A stretch of 64,000 bases of DNA, taken from positions 62,001-126,000 of the forward strand of contig CBDCBG010000004.1 in assembly GCA_965214325.1 (NCBI GenBank). The letters run 5' to 3'. The notes under the pieces were generated by a model that was not told the DNA's origin, did not search any database, and saw only the letters and a program-made list of their open reading frames with translations. Position numbers and translations under genes: made by a program. Each line of letters opens with the position of its first letter. The first letter of the stretch is position 1. This DNA comes from JAJEFO01 sp965214325 (GTDB lineage: Bacteria; Pseudomonadota; Alphaproteobacteria; Rhodobacterales; Rhodobacteraceae). Below, piece after piece: positions 48,000-58,388 of this stretch.

Positions 48000-49601
48000 T
48001 CAGGCGTTCAAAATGGCGCTGGCGGCCCGATCGGCAATCATCATCGTTGGCGCATTTGTGTTGCCTGAAACCAGCGCTGGCATCACCGAACAATCCGCAA
48101 CCCGCAGGCCTTCGATCCCGTTCACGCGCAGATCCAAATCGACGACCGCACTTGGGCTTGGCCCCATTCGGCAGGTTCCGGCCGGGTGATAGATCGTGCG
48201 GGCTTGTTTCCGGATCGCGTCATCCAGAGTGTTCGAGCCCACCAAAGTGCTTACATCTGGTCCGGGCCAAATCTCTTCGCCGACGATTTCCTTCAAACCG
48301 GGTTGCTCAAAGATATTTTGGGCAAGCCGTACGCCCCGGCGCAGCGTATCCATATCCTCTTCGTGTCCCAAGGCAGAAGCCTCAAAACTCGGCGCATCCG
48401 CAGGATTGGTTGAGGCCAAACCCAACCGGCCGCGGGCTTTAGGACGCATGGTCATCGGGTGAATTTGAACCGCATGGAAATCCAAAGGGGGTTGCCCCGG
48501 CGCCCCGGGCGCAAATGGGGCAAAATTGTACTGCACGTCGGGCCGCCCGTCCCCATCGGTGTCCACGCATGCCCCGGCGTCCAGCAGGTTTGATGTCAAA
48601 AGCCCGCGACCCAAAATGAAATAGTCGATCCCGTGCTTCAGCGCTGCAATCCCTTTGTCAGACCCATACAGCCCCTTGGCACCAGTCAAACGACGGGTCA
48701 CGGGCGCGCCCACATGGTCTTGATAATTTCGCCCAACCTCGTCCGATTCATGAACTATATTAATGCCAAAACGTTCCAAGATGTCTCTTGGGCCAATGCC
48801 TGACAACATCAAGAGCTTTGGTGATTGAAAGCTGCCAGCGCTCAGAATGATTTCGCGACGCGCGTTGATCAGCACGTCCTGCCCGTGGCTGTCCGTCGTT
48901 TCAATTGCCGTCGCGCGACGATTTTCAACACGAATGCGCTTTGCAGAATGCCCGGTTAGAAGCGTGAGGTTTTCGCGACCCAGTTCCGGTTTCAGAAAAC
49001 ATTGCGCTGCGGACTGACGCTGGCCGTCGCTTGCGGTGACCTGATACCAACCTGCACCTTCCTGATCCGCGCCGTTAAAGTCATCGGTGCGCTTAACCCC
49101 TGCTGAAACCGCTGCGTCGATGATTGTAGCGGAGACCGGATGCGGCGCCGAAGGCCCATCGACCACCAACGTGCCGGATGTGCCATGAAATTCATTGTCG
49201 AGCTGTTTGTTCTTTTCTTGCTTTTTGTAAACTGGCAGCACGTCTTGATACCCCCAACCGGTGCAGCCGTGTTCGGTCTCCCAATCATCATAGTCCTGCG
49301 CTTGGCCGCGCATATAAAGCATGCCATTGACGGAGGATCCGCCGCCCAGCACACGGCCCTGCGGCACCGGAAAACGTAGTCCCCCAAGCGATTCATCAGG
49401 TTCGGACACCACCGCTTCGGCGTCCTTGCTTTGCAATGCCTTAAAGAAGGTCGCCGGAATATGAATCCAACGGTTCACATCTTTGCGCCCGCGCTCTAGC
49501 AGAGCCACCGTTCCGTTGCTTTCGGCAGCTAACCGTGCTGCCAAAACACAGCCTGCGGAACCTCCTCCAACGATTACATAGTCAAAGTCGAGGGTTTTCA
49601 T
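48000..49601 (-). CDS. GMC-family FAD-dependent alcohol/choline dehydrogenase
   Basis: A 533-aa flavoprotein. FAD-binding GXGXXG-type start DYVIVGGGSAGCVLAARLAA, GMC signatures GRVLGGGSSVNGMLYMRGQA and AGSFQSPKLLMLSGIGP, and the catalytic C-terminal YHPAGTCRMGP (His). It resembles BetA-like and PEG/alkanol dehydrogenases, which oxidise primary alcohols to aldehydes using FAD. ATG 49601 overlaps the sulfotransferase stop as ATGA, so it is translated in the same operon. A natural substrate would be the alcohol released by the upstream alkylsulfatase. It lacks the long signal of secreted forms, so it is probably cytoplasmic or membrane-linked. Confidence 0.9.
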   Translation of the reverse strand: MKTLDFDYVIVGGGSAGCVLAARLAAESNGTVALLERGRKDVNRWIHIPATFFKALQSKDAEAVVSEPDESLGGLRFPVPQGRVLGGGSSVNGMLYMRGQAQDYDDWETEHGCTGWGYQDVLPVYKKQEKNKQLDNEFHGTSGTLVVDGPSAPHPVSATIIDAAVSAGVKRTDDFNGADQEGAGWYQVTASDGQRQSAAQCFLKPELGRENLTLLTGHSAKRIRVENRRATAIETTDSHGQDVLINARREIILSAGSFQSPKLLMLSGIGPRDILERFGINIVHESDEVGRNYQDHVGAPVTRRLTGAKGLYGSDKGIAALKHGIDYFILGRGLLTSNLLDAGACVDTDGDGRPDVQYNFAPFAPGAPGQPPLDFHAVQIHPMTMRPKARGRLGLASTNPADAPSFEASALGHEEDMDTLRRGVRLAQNIFEQPGLKEIVGEEIWPGPDVSTLVGSNTLDDAIRKQARTIYHPAGTCRMGPSPSAVVDLDLRVNGIEGLRVADCSVMPALVSGNTNAPTMMIADRAASAILNA

Positions 49602-50623
49602 TGTGCGGCCTCCTCAGCAGAGGGCAGCTCATAATAGGGAAAATCGGATTGAGCGGCGCGCAGGTCCGCCCTTATTGTCTGGCGAAAACGATCAATGGCC
49701 GATTGTGAGAACAGGTGACCACCATCACCGACGGCGCCTTTGCGGATAATCTTACCATCGCTTGCCCCCCACATATTCTGGCGCACCGGATAGAATTTTT
49801 GGTCTATGGCGCGCATCGCATTGAATGCGGTGCGGTCTTGGATGCGTTTAAATTGAGCATCGCTTGGGGATAGTCCGAGAAAGCCTGAAATTTCTCGAAT
49901 GGTTTGCTGTGGATCAGCTTTCATGGCTTCAAATCGCAAGAACAACACATTTTTGCGGTGGCGTTCTTTCCACCAGCTTGCGGTAAAATGTTGCCATGGG
50001 CCGCAGACAGCGTCGGGCGAGGCAAAGAAATCCAGCCATACATCCGGTGGTGGCGTTTTGGGCCCCAAAACGAGTTTTGCAAAATAGTGGTAGCCCGAGG
50101 CTGCGCAATCCAGTGGATCTCGGGTAACAATCACAAATTTTGCGTTGTTATCCAAAGGAATGAGGTTTGCGGGCAAGTGCGATTTGATCACATAATAGCC
50201 TGACGGAGATGGCACGCTTTGCCGGTCTGCTGCATGCTTCCAATAGCGGGGCTCCGCTGCATCAGGCCAGGCGATCACATCCTGAATATGGTCGAACTCT
50301 CCCTCGCCAAGCTGGGCAAGCTGATAGCAAATATGCATGACCCAATTGGTTCCGGCCTTGAAGTAGGCAGAGCAGATGATGTCGCCAGACAGAGGCTTGT
50401 AATCTGCAAAGGCGGTGGATTGATACCGGTTCATAGATCGCGAAATGCCACGCAAAGAGGGCGCGTAGACCCTGTCCCCATTCAAAAGTGAAGCAGTCGA
50501 AAGCGCCTTGCGCAGAGGCGTTTCCAGCGCGCGACCAAAAAGAGCATGCGCACGCTCGCGCCGTTTCTGATCAGCAAGGCGCAGTGCGTGCACGTCCTGA
50601 AGTGTCCAGCGCGGCGCTTGCAT
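49598..50623 (-). CDS. PAPS-dependent sulfotransferase
   Basis: A 341-aa sulfotransferase. 5'-phosphosulfate loop SAYFKAGTNWVMHICYQLAQ (PKSGTTW-like), 3'-phosphate site KFVIVTRDPLDCAASGYHYF, and the C-terminal RKGAVGD-containing block IIRKGAVGDGGHLFSQ are all present, with a LRFEAMKADPQQTIREISGF region, as in cytosolic sulfotransferases that move sulfate from PAPS to alcohols or phenols. ATG 50623 sits in TAATG over the alkylsulfatase stop; an upstream TTG is less likely. Finding a sulfotransferase and a sulfatase translated together is unusual. Confidence 0.88.
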   Translation of the reverse strand: MQAPRWTLQDVHALRLADQKRRERAHALFGRALETPLRKALSTASLLNGDRVYAPSLRGISRSMNRYQSTAFADYKPLSGDIICSAYFKAGTNWVMHICYQLAQLGEGEFDHIQDVIAWPDAAEPRYWKHAADRQSVPSPSGYYVIKSHLPANLIPLDNNAKFVIVTRDPLDCAASGYHYFAKLVLGPKTPPPDVWLDFFASPDAVCGPWQHFTASWWKERHRKNVLFLRFEAMKADPQQTIREISGFLGLSPSDAQFKRIQDRTAFNAMRAIDQKFYPVRQNMWGASDGKIIRKGAVGDGGHLFSQSAIDRFRQTIRADLRAAQSDFPYYELPSAEEAAQ

Positions 50624-52509
50624 TACGGGGTCACTATGTTGAACCAAAGGTTGAAGGTGTCATGCAAGTCCAACCACTGGCGGATTATGTCCGGGTCACC
50701 AGAAATTTTCGCACCATCGGCGCGCGCCTGATCGACGGTCAGCGCCCCGGATGTGAGCTGTTCCAACTGCCCCTGGGAGATTTGAACCTCGGCATCCGGG
50801 GCTGAATGGGCCGCACCGGCGCGTGCGAACTCCGTTTGCCGCGAAACCCCCAATGCAACGGTCTGACCATCGATGTTGAAATTGATGTTCAACGTCGCGC
50901 GGCGCGCACGCTCAGGGTTCAAACGCAACGCGTAGGCGTCAAACCAATCGGTTGGACTTAGCGTTGCCGCAAGGTCCGAATTGCGCCCGCCAGCAGAGGG
51001 CAGAGGAATGACCCCTTCATCCAGTTCTTTGGCACCAAACAGATAGAAATTCCTCATGATCCCCGATTCATCGCGGTACCCCTGATGACGTAGGACCATG
51101 GCATAAAGCCGTTTGGCCGCGTCGCCGCCCTCGTCCGCGAAAATCAAGTATGACAGTACGGTGGACGCCCATTGCAGATCATTCTCGGCGATCGCTTCTT
51201 CAGCAACTTTCAGCGCGGCCCCGGCGCCGCCCATGGCTTTTATCGTTCGGGTGGCCAGTTCGCTTGGAGCAAGAGGATCAATGTTGACCGGGTTGCCGTC
51301 AAAAAACCCATAGTATCGCTGGTAAACGGCGCGGGCATTAAATTTCAACGTGCCATAATATCCGCGGGCATGGAATTTTTCCGACAGCCAGTCCGGCTCT
51401 TCGATCAGTGCAGCGATTTCATTTGGGGTATGCCCCATATTCGCCAGCCGCAGGGCTTGATCATGGGTGTATTTGTAGATGTCGCGCTGTTCTTCCAGGT
51501 ATTCGCGCAGATTGTCCGCGCCCCAAACCGGCCAGTTATGGCTGTTGATCAATATATCCGCTTTGCCCTCAAAAAGTGTGAGCGCCTCGTCGATGCAGCG
51601 GGACCACAACAACGCGTCGCGCACTTGAGCTCCACGCGGCGTCAGGACATTGTGCATCGTTTGGGTACAAACCTCGGCCATGCACAACACCCGATAGTCC
51701 GGGAAAAGAAAGGTGAATTCGGCGGGTGCCTCCGTTCCGCTGGCCATCTGAAAGACCACGCGTACGCCGTCGACCACCCGTTCAGCACCAGTTTCGCCAA
51801 CAAATTCTGTTGGCGTGACAAAGGTCCGCGTTCCTTTGCCGACTGTCTTGCCAATCCCGCCATCAACCAGCCCTTCTGGTCCTGTGCCTAAAGTGATCCC
51901 AAACTGGTAGATCGCCCGGCGAGATGTGTGATTTCCGCCCAATACACCCTCGACTGCGGCAAACTCCATAAACCCTTCTGGCGCGTAGATGGGCGGGGGA
52001 TTTTCGGCTTCGACAACGCCGCGCAGACCGGCAAAATGGTCGGGGTGGGTGTGGGTGAGAATAACTGCCGAGACCGGACGCGCGCCCAGAGTTTCATTCA
52101 CAACCTCCAAGGCTGCGGCGGATGTCTCCTGTGTCATCAATGGATCGACCAGGATCCAACCGGTCTCGCCACGAACAATGGTCATGTTGGCATAGTCGAA
52201 TGCGCGCACCTGCCAAATCCCGTCGGCAATTTCAAAAAGTCCAGATATCGCGTTCAACTGCCCCATACGCCAAAGCGACGGGTTTGCCGTGGGCGGACAG
52301 TCTTCTTTCAGAAAGTCAAATTCTGCAATGTCCCAGGCTTTCCGGCCATCGGGCCCATCCACGCCACCTTCAGGCAAATCTGCGATTTTCCCGCGTGTGG
52401 CGGCGTCAAAGTCATCGCGGTTCTGCAAAGGCAGACGGTCAGCAACTGCAGCATTTTCCCTTGCCGTGGCATCCTGCAGCAATTTTTCAAGTGCGTTGAA
52501 GTCAGGCAT
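50623..52509 (-). CDS. Alkylsulfatase of the SdsA1 type (metallo-beta-lactamase fold)
   Basis: A 628-aa hydrolase that splits sulfate esters into alcohol and sulfate. Zinc-binding motif VILTHTHPDHFAGLRGVVEA (THxHxDH), further ligand regions VLGGNHTSRR and INSHNWPVWG, the alkylsulfatase dimerisation region (YKYTHDQALRLANMGHTPNE, YYGTLKFNARAVYQRYYGFF) and a C-terminal SCP-2-like domain (RRATLNINFNIDG). No signal peptide, so it should act in the cytoplasm, unlike secreted SdsA1. ATG 52509 has GGAG upstream. It is 33 bp behind the TetR gene and in one operon with the sulfotransferase and GMC enzyme. Confidence 0.92.
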   Translation of the reverse strand: MPDFNALEKLLQDATARENAAVADRLPLQNRDDFDAATRGKIADLPEGGVDGPDGRKAWDIAEFDFLKEDCPPTANPSLWRMGQLNAISGLFEIADGIWQVRAFDYANMTIVRGETGWILVDPLMTQETSAAALEVVNETLGARPVSAVILTHTHPDHFAGLRGVVEAENPPPIYAPEGFMEFAAVEGVLGGNHTSRRAIYQFGITLGTGPEGLVDGGIGKTVGKGTRTFVTPTEFVGETGAERVVDGVRVVFQMASGTEAPAEFTFLFPDYRVLCMAEVCTQTMHNVLTPRGAQVRDALLWSRCIDEALTLFEGKADILINSHNWPVWGADNLREYLEEQRDIYKYTHDQALRLANMGHTPNEIAALIEEPDWLSEKFHARGYYGTLKFNARAVYQRYYGFFDGNPVNIDPLAPSELATRTIKAMGGAGAALKVAEEAIAENDLQWASTVLSYLIFADEGGDAAKRLYAMVLRHQGYRDESGIMRNFYLFGAKELDEGVIPLPSAGGRNSDLAATLSPTDWFDAYALRLNPERARRATLNINFNIDGQTVALGVSRQTEFARAGAAHSAPDAEVQISQGQLEQLTSGALTVDQARADGAKISGDPDIIRQWLDLHDTFNLWFNIVTP

Positions 52510-52542
52510 AAGGGGCTCCAAGAGATCTGAGATGTTGCTTGG

Positions 52543-53202
52543 TCATGGGCGATTATCGCCCGCAATCAGCGAGTCAAATGAGGAAATCAGATAGAACCGG
52601 AACTTCGGATCATTGATCCGAAAGACGAGATTGGGGTTCATCAATTCGTTGTTCAGGGCAGAGAATAGAAGTTGAACCGCCACCGATACACGTTCTTCAA
52701 GACCTTCCTGATCTTTCACCAGAGGCCGGTTCATTTCGGTTATTCTTTTGCGCCAGAACTGTCCGCGCTGCTTCATGGGCTCCCAGGCTTCTGGGCGGTC
52801 CCCGATCTGCGAATAGGCCTCGCGGAGCACGCCGCGCCAAGGGCCTGAGAATACAGTGATCATGAAGTCAATGAAGGCGGTACTGATGTCCAAACGGGAG
52901 GAGCCATCAAATTTGGAAGCATCGAGGTATTCTTGAAACATTTCAATATGTTCCTGCAACATCTGCATGCGCATGAACTCAAAAAATGTGTCTTTACTTT
53001 CAAACCTAGAATAGAAACCACCGACCGAGGAACCTGCTTCTTTCGCGAGAGCGGGAATCGGCAAATCGATAAGCCGCGTGTGCCGAAGAACAGAACGCCC
53101 TGCGACCACAAAACGTTGCTGTAACAATCTACTGCGTCGCTGATCGGCCGGCTTCACACCCGGAATTTCGATGTCCAATAGGAGAGGTTTCTGCTTGTCC
53201 AT
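52543..53202 (-). CDS. TetR/AcrR-family transcriptional regulator
   Basis: A 219-aa regulator with an N-terminal helix-turn-helix (LPIPALAKEAGSSVGGFYSR, FESKDTFFEF), the TetR signature, followed by a helical ligand-binding domain. It is the first gene of the alkylsulfatase operon and is divergent from the arylsulfotransferase-like gene, so it probably controls both. The effector might be an alkyl sulfate or alcohol. Confidence 0.92.
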   Translation of the reverse strand: MDKQKPLLLDIEIPGVKPADQRRSRLLQQRFVVAGRSVLRHTRLIDLPIPALAKEAGSSVGGFYSRFESKDTFFEFMRMQMLQEHIEMFQEYLDASKFDGSSRLDISTAFIDFMITVFSGPWRGVLREAYSQIGDRPEAWEPMKQRGQFWRKRITEMNRPLVKDQEGLEERVSVAVQLLFSALNNELMNPNLVFRINDPKFRFYLISSFDSLIAGDNRP

Positions 53203-53246
53203 ACAGCCTATCCAAAATGCTCATCGACGAGCGTGAAGAAAATATC

Positions 53247-53274
53247 TTGCGCTGTCAACAAGAATGAGTATTCT
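53247..53274 (+). promoter_or_regulatory. Promoter with overlapping palindrome between TetR and the arylsulfotransferase gene
   Basis: Plus-strand boxes TTGCGC (53247-53252) and TATTCT (53269-53274) are 16 bp apart. The inverted repeat AGAATGAGTATTCT (53261-53274) covers the -10, an obvious place for a TetR operator. Confidence 0.5.
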
Positions 53275-53306
53275 CGTTTTAGTTTCCAAGCCCATGGGAG
53301 GACGGC

Positions 53307-54113
53307 ATGGATTATCAAAAGCTGGGACTGTTGAAGCAGGACCCGTCGCGGGCATTTGCCGGGTACACCACGATCGCGACCCTGCGCAGCAATACGGTAC
53401 GTCTCGTGGACATGGACGGTGAAGAGGTGCACCGTTGGAATCTGCCGGACCCTTTGGGCGCTATGGCGTATTTGCTGCCGGGCGGACGGTTGCTGTGTTC
53501 GGTGCAGTTCCCGTCTGACTTGCCGCTCACCACGGCACGCGGCGGTCGGGTCCTCGAGATGTCTTGGGATGGCGAGATCTTGTGGGAATGCACCGACGAC
53601 TCTCAGCACCACGACATTCGTCGGCTTGATGACGGCAACACGGCCTACATCGGATGGCGCGCCCTTCCGGAGGAGTCTTCGCGCCGCATTCCAGGGGGCA
53701 TCCCCGGCACCGAGGCGGCCGGGAAAATTTACGAGGACTACTTCCGTATCGTGTCACCGGATGGCGAGACCGTTTGGGAGTGGTCAACCTCGTCATTGAA
53801 CCCGGAAAACTATCCAATCTCGCATGGTCTTGACCGCGGCGAATTTGGTCATGCCAACACAATCTGCCCACTAGAAAGCGGCGATTTCCTGATCAACTTC
53901 CGCAATCTCGATATGATTGCAGTGCTTTCGCGCTCCGAAAACCGACTGATCTGGGAAAAACGGGACGAAACCTGGGGCCGCCCGCACGATCCGCAGCCCG
54001 CCACTGATCCAAGCCGTATCCTGTTTTTTGCGAATGGCGCTTATGACAAGCCCAAACCTCAGCGCTCAGCCATTATTGAACTGGATGCGAAGACGGGCGA
54101 CGAAGTCTGGCGA
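53307..54113 (+). pseudogene. Arylsulfotransferase-like (ASST) gene, 3' end lost to an IS110 remnant
   Basis: The first 269 residues resemble the beta-propeller arylsulfotransferases: GYTTIATLRSNTVRLVDMDG, VHRWNLPDPLGAMAYLLPGG, DDSQHHDIRRLDDGN (the HH/D pattern), SPDGETVWEWSTSSLNPENY, FGHANTICPLESGDFLINFR, SAIIELDAKTGDEVWRF. These enzymes transfer sulfate directly between phenols, or have lost that role. Good ribosome-binding site GGGAGGAC before ATG 53307. The frame runs into IS110 DNA at about 54113 and stops at 54176, so the last propeller blades are missing. No signal peptide is seen. Confidence 0.8.
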
Positions 54114-54837
54114 TTCCTGCCCTTCGCTTCGCCACACCGTGCATTGAACCACTTGCTCAGCGCACTGTCGGGCTGATGGCGCAGCCAGCGCCAGGCCATC
54201 TGGACCAGCATGGCACGGATCCAGCCCGGTCCGTCCCTGCCGATGCCCTGGTCACGTTCGACCGCACCAGACGCCCAGGGTGTCGGTACCAGGCCAACCC
54301 AGCTCGCAAGTTCCCGCCTGTTCTGGAACTGGCGGCAGAACACCTCGTTCACAAGCAATGTCGCATCGTTCGCGCCGATTCCTTTCAACTCCGTCAGCAA
54401 TGCGATCCTGGCCGAAGTGCGTTCATCGCCGCCGCAATCGCTGGCGACCGCGCCGGCAACCAGTTTGCCGTGGCGGACGATCTTGTCCCGTTCAGACTCA
54501 ACGACGTCGATCTGTCCTGCACAAGGTCGAGGTGGACACGGAGCCTTCCGAGTTCGGCCCGCGCAGCTTCGCCCAGCGTTTCCCCGCAACCGGTCTTCAA
54601 GATCCCGAGCCTGCTGCCGAAGTCCTTGCTACGGGGATCGACCCCGGTGATCCCTTGAAGTCGAAGAAGCCCCTTCATGCTGTTGGTCAGCGACGTGCGC
54701 TGCTTCACGAGCCGCTTGCGTTCGCGCAGCAATCGTTTCCGGTCCTCTTCGACAACGCTCGGAACCCGAACACGGCTCAGAACTTGTGGGGTTCCTCTGC
54801 ACAAAGGTACATGAAGTCCCACAGGAAATTCGATCAA
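54114..54837 (-). pseudogene. IS110-family transposase remnant
   Basis: Minus-strand frames contain the C-terminal transposase_20 domain (LTELKGIGANDATLLVNEVF, RQFQNRRELASWVGLVPTPW, DGPGWIRAMLVQMAWRWLRH) and, in another frame, a preceding helical segment (EEDRKRLLRERKRLVKQRTS, LTNSMKGLLRLQGI). The N-terminal DEDD domain is absent and the frame is broken at about 54560. Inactive. Confidence 0.82.
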
Positions 54838-54895
54838 TGCTGAATTTGCATGAACATTCGCCCGTTTTAGCCCCCCCCCCGAGTCCGAGGCTGTT

Positions 54896-56612
54896 TCAGG
54901 CGACCGATTTCAGTGGGAGGATTCCGAGGGCATCGCGGAGTTTTTCGTCGGAGAAGTCGTACTCGCCGAGCATGTTGATGTGTGCCCATGACATGGGCGA
55001 GTGATCGGCGATCATGCCGAGCAGATTCTCTCTCGCTTCGGCGTCAGGCGACCTTTGCAGCCGCCGCGCGAGGTAGAGATAGTTCCAGCAGATGATGCTG
55101 TTCCTGATCAGACGGTTGCAGCCTTCGGCGATTTCTTGCTCTTCCTTCTCGGTCTGGGTGAACTCGCGGGGATTGCCGACGGCGATGGCGCGGGTGAAAC
55201 GGTTCGCCAACTCGACCTTGTTGAGCTGCATTTCGATTGCCTGCCGCAAGTCGAGATCATCGACATAGCGCAGGATGAAGAGCGACTTGATGATCTGGCC
55301 GAAAGCCTTGAGGGTCTGGTAGAGCGCGTGCTGCCGGGAATAGGAATTGAGCCGCCGGAAGATGTCAGACGCGGTGTTCTCCCTGAGCTTGATGGTGGCG
55401 GCCAAGCGCAGGAGATCATTCCAGTTGCCGCGGATCAGTTTTTCATTGACGGCCTTGTCGGGGCGGATCACCCAATTGTCTTCCGCCCGGCCCATCGGCT
55501 TGAAGACGTAGCGGGTCAGCCTGTCGATGCCTTTGATACGGGGAGCGAACGAGAAGCCGAGCAGGTGCGTGAGGGCGAACACGGCCTCGGTGTAGCCGTG
55601 GGTGTCGGTCGAATGGATGTCGCTTTTGACGACATCGTTGCGCATCAGCCCATCGATAACATAGACGCTTTCGCGGTCGGCGGCGCTGATCATCAAGGAA
55701 TGCCAGAGAAGGTGCCGTTCATCAACGAATGTGTAGGCGCTGATGCCCTGTCCCTGCCCGAAATACTTGAACGAGCGGCTGGCCAGCAGGCTTTCGCCGC
55801 GGACCTCGAATTTCTGTCCGTCGCTGGCGGTGTGGAGTCCCTCAGGGTCGCGGAGGTAGAGATCAGGCAATTCCATCCCGTCCATCGCCTTGATCACGAT
55901 GTCGTTCGCCGCGCGGATGTTCTCAAGGGAGAAACGCCAGTTGACGGCGTGTTCCAGCTCGCTTTCGGTGACCCGTGATGAGATGCGGGCCATCTTGCGC
56001 ACGCCGATACCGCAGCCCAGTCCCATGATGCCAGCCAAGAGCAAAGGGCGGGATGCGGTGAGTTGGGCGCGGGTTTGCTGCCAGTGTTCGAAGGCGCCGA
56101 GCATGCCGCAGCAGTTGTTGACCGGCTCCAGCACCTGGGCCAGCGGCACATCGTGCTGATTTGGAAACAGATCTTCAAACGGACCCTCCTCCTCGGAACC
56201 GGCGCTGGGGGTCGCGATATGAAAGCTGCCGTCGGCACGTACCTTCAGATGCGGATTGGCCGGCACATTGGCATTGGTGCGTTGGCATTGCTTGGTCAGC
56301 GCATCATTGAGCGCCGTCAGAACCGGTTCAGGATCAGCGAATTCAGCCAGTCCCGCCCGTTCAAGCAGGCGGAATTTCTCCCCGCTCCAGCGTTCAGGGC
56401 TGATCAGATAGGCATCCATCGGGCGGTATCTGTAGGACCGGGCGAGGTTCAGGTCGCCGGATTTGATCGCAGCGGTGATATGCTGGAACAGAAACGCCTT
56501 GTAGAGCGAGATCCTGAATTTTCCGTCAGCGTTGTTCAGCGCCGATCGCTCGCCAATGCTGAGAAACCCTGTCGGCGCATCCGTGTCGATACTCCCATCG
56601 GCGGCTTTGAAC
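54896..56612 (-). pseudogene. tnpA: Second Tn3-type transposase gene, C-terminal part
   Basis: This holds the C-terminal part of a Tn3-family TnpA (SYRYRPMDAYLISPERWSGE, MGLGCGIGVRKMARISS, SYSRQHALYQTLKAFGQIIK, AHINMLGEYDFSDEKLRDAL) ending at 54896. Its N-terminal part is at 61053-62359; joined without the IS the frame is continuous (IDHFK-AADGS). It is a different lineage from the tnpA at 29228. No terminal inverted repeat of this transposon was recognised. Confidence 0.88.
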
Positions 56613-56864
56613 CTGAAGTTCTAGCCGATTTTCGGTCCTGATTTGGAATTTGCCGTTTTCGTTCAATGGGTTGCGGGCCTGCCGACTCTTCCAGGATGGT
56701 CACGTGTAGGCAGTAGCAGGATGCGGCGCACCTTGCGACCCGATGGCGGGCATGCGCTGCATTTCCATGACGTGTCCCAATGTGGTGGATCTTTTGGCTT
56801 GACAATATAGCGAGGCTCGTCCAGAAAGGCAACGGAAGGTAGGCACTAGCACGAGGGGAGCCCC

Positions 56865-58388
56865 ATGACCTCATCCATGCACGTGGCCGTCATCAAGTCG
56901 CGCCAGAACGGAAGGACCTACACCTCCGTCCTCCTCCGACAGAGCTATCGCGACCACAACAACCGGGTGCAGAAGCGGACCCTGGCCAACCTCTCCCGCC
57001 TGCCGCCGCACACGATCCCGCTCCTGCGCGGCGCACTCGCGGGAAAGCGGTACGCAGAGGCCGGCGACGTTCTCGGGGACCCGGTCCGCTCCCGCCACCA
57101 CGGGGCGGTGCAGGCGGTGCGGACGGCCATGGACGCCATCGGCCTTCCCCGCCTCGTCTCCCGCGAGCGGTGTCCGGAACGGGAACTCGTCCTGGCCATG
57201 GTCGCCGGCCGCATCCTCAGGCCGGACTCGAAGCTCGCCACGACGCGCTGGTGGCGGAACACCACGCTGCCGGAGGAGTTCGGCATCGCCGACGACGTCG
57301 ACGCAGACGGCCTCTACGCCGCGATGGACTGGCTGCATGACCGGCAGGAGGGCATCCAGGGCCGCCTGGCAAGGCGCTGGATCAAGGAAGACGACCTCGT
57401 CCTCCGGGACCTGTCATCGACCTGGCACGAGGGAAGCCGCTGCCCGCTCGCACGCTTCGGCTGCAGCCGCGATCGCAAGCGGGGCCTCCCGCAGGTCAGC
57501 TTCGGCCTCCTCTGCGACCGTGACGGCCGCCCGGTCGCGGTCTCGGTGCATCCGGGCAACGTCATCGACAAGGACACCCTCATGCCCGAGCTCGACCGCC
57601 TCCAGCGCCGCCACGGGTTCTCCCGGGTGGTGATGGTCGGGGACCGCGGCATGATCGTCAACGCCACCATCGAGGCCCTGCGCGAACGCGACGGCGCCGA
57701 CTGGATCACCGCCCTCAAGGGCCGGACCATCCGCAAGCTCGCCCGCCAGGGCCGTCTCGACCGTTTCCAGGATCCCGAACACGAGCGGACCCTGTTCGAG
57801 ATCCGGGACCATCCCGACTTCCCCGGCGAGCGTCTCGTCGCCTGTCGCAACCCCCGCCTTGCCGGACACCGCGACCGGGTGCGGCGGGAACTGCTCGAGG
57901 CCACCGAGAGGGCGCTCTCGGAGATCGCCGCGCGGGTCGAGGGCGGAACCCTCAAGGGCGAGGCCGGCATCGGTCTCGCCGTCGGGGAGGTCATCAACAG
58001 GCGAAGGATGAAGAAGCGCTTCGATCTCGACATCAGCGCGACCGGCTTCGGCTTCCGCCGCAGGCAGGAGTCCATCGACGCCGAGGCCGCCCTCGACGGG
58101 ATATACGTCATCCGCACCTCGCTCGGACCCGACGACATGGAAGCCGCCGAATGCGTCAGGAGCTGCAAGAGACTGACCAGCGTGGAGCGTGCATTCCGAA
58201 ATCTCAAGCTGAGCGACCTCCAGGTCCGGCCGATCCGGCACCGCCTCGAGCACCGGGTCCGCGCCCGCTTCTTCATCTGCATGCTCGCATGCCTCGTCGA
58301 ATGGCACATGCGGAAGGCGTGGGCACCGCTGTGCTACACCGACACCGAACCCGACGGGACCAGGGATCCGGTCCTGCCCGCACGGCGC
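56865..58388 (+). pseudogene. tnp: IS1634-family transposase (copy B), 5' part
   Basis: Same start (MTSSMHVAVIKSRQNGRTYT) and ribosome-binding site as copy A. The gene is intact up to PVLPARR, where the IS4-family element interrupts it; the rest (60725-60958) follows on the other side. Confidence 0.9.
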
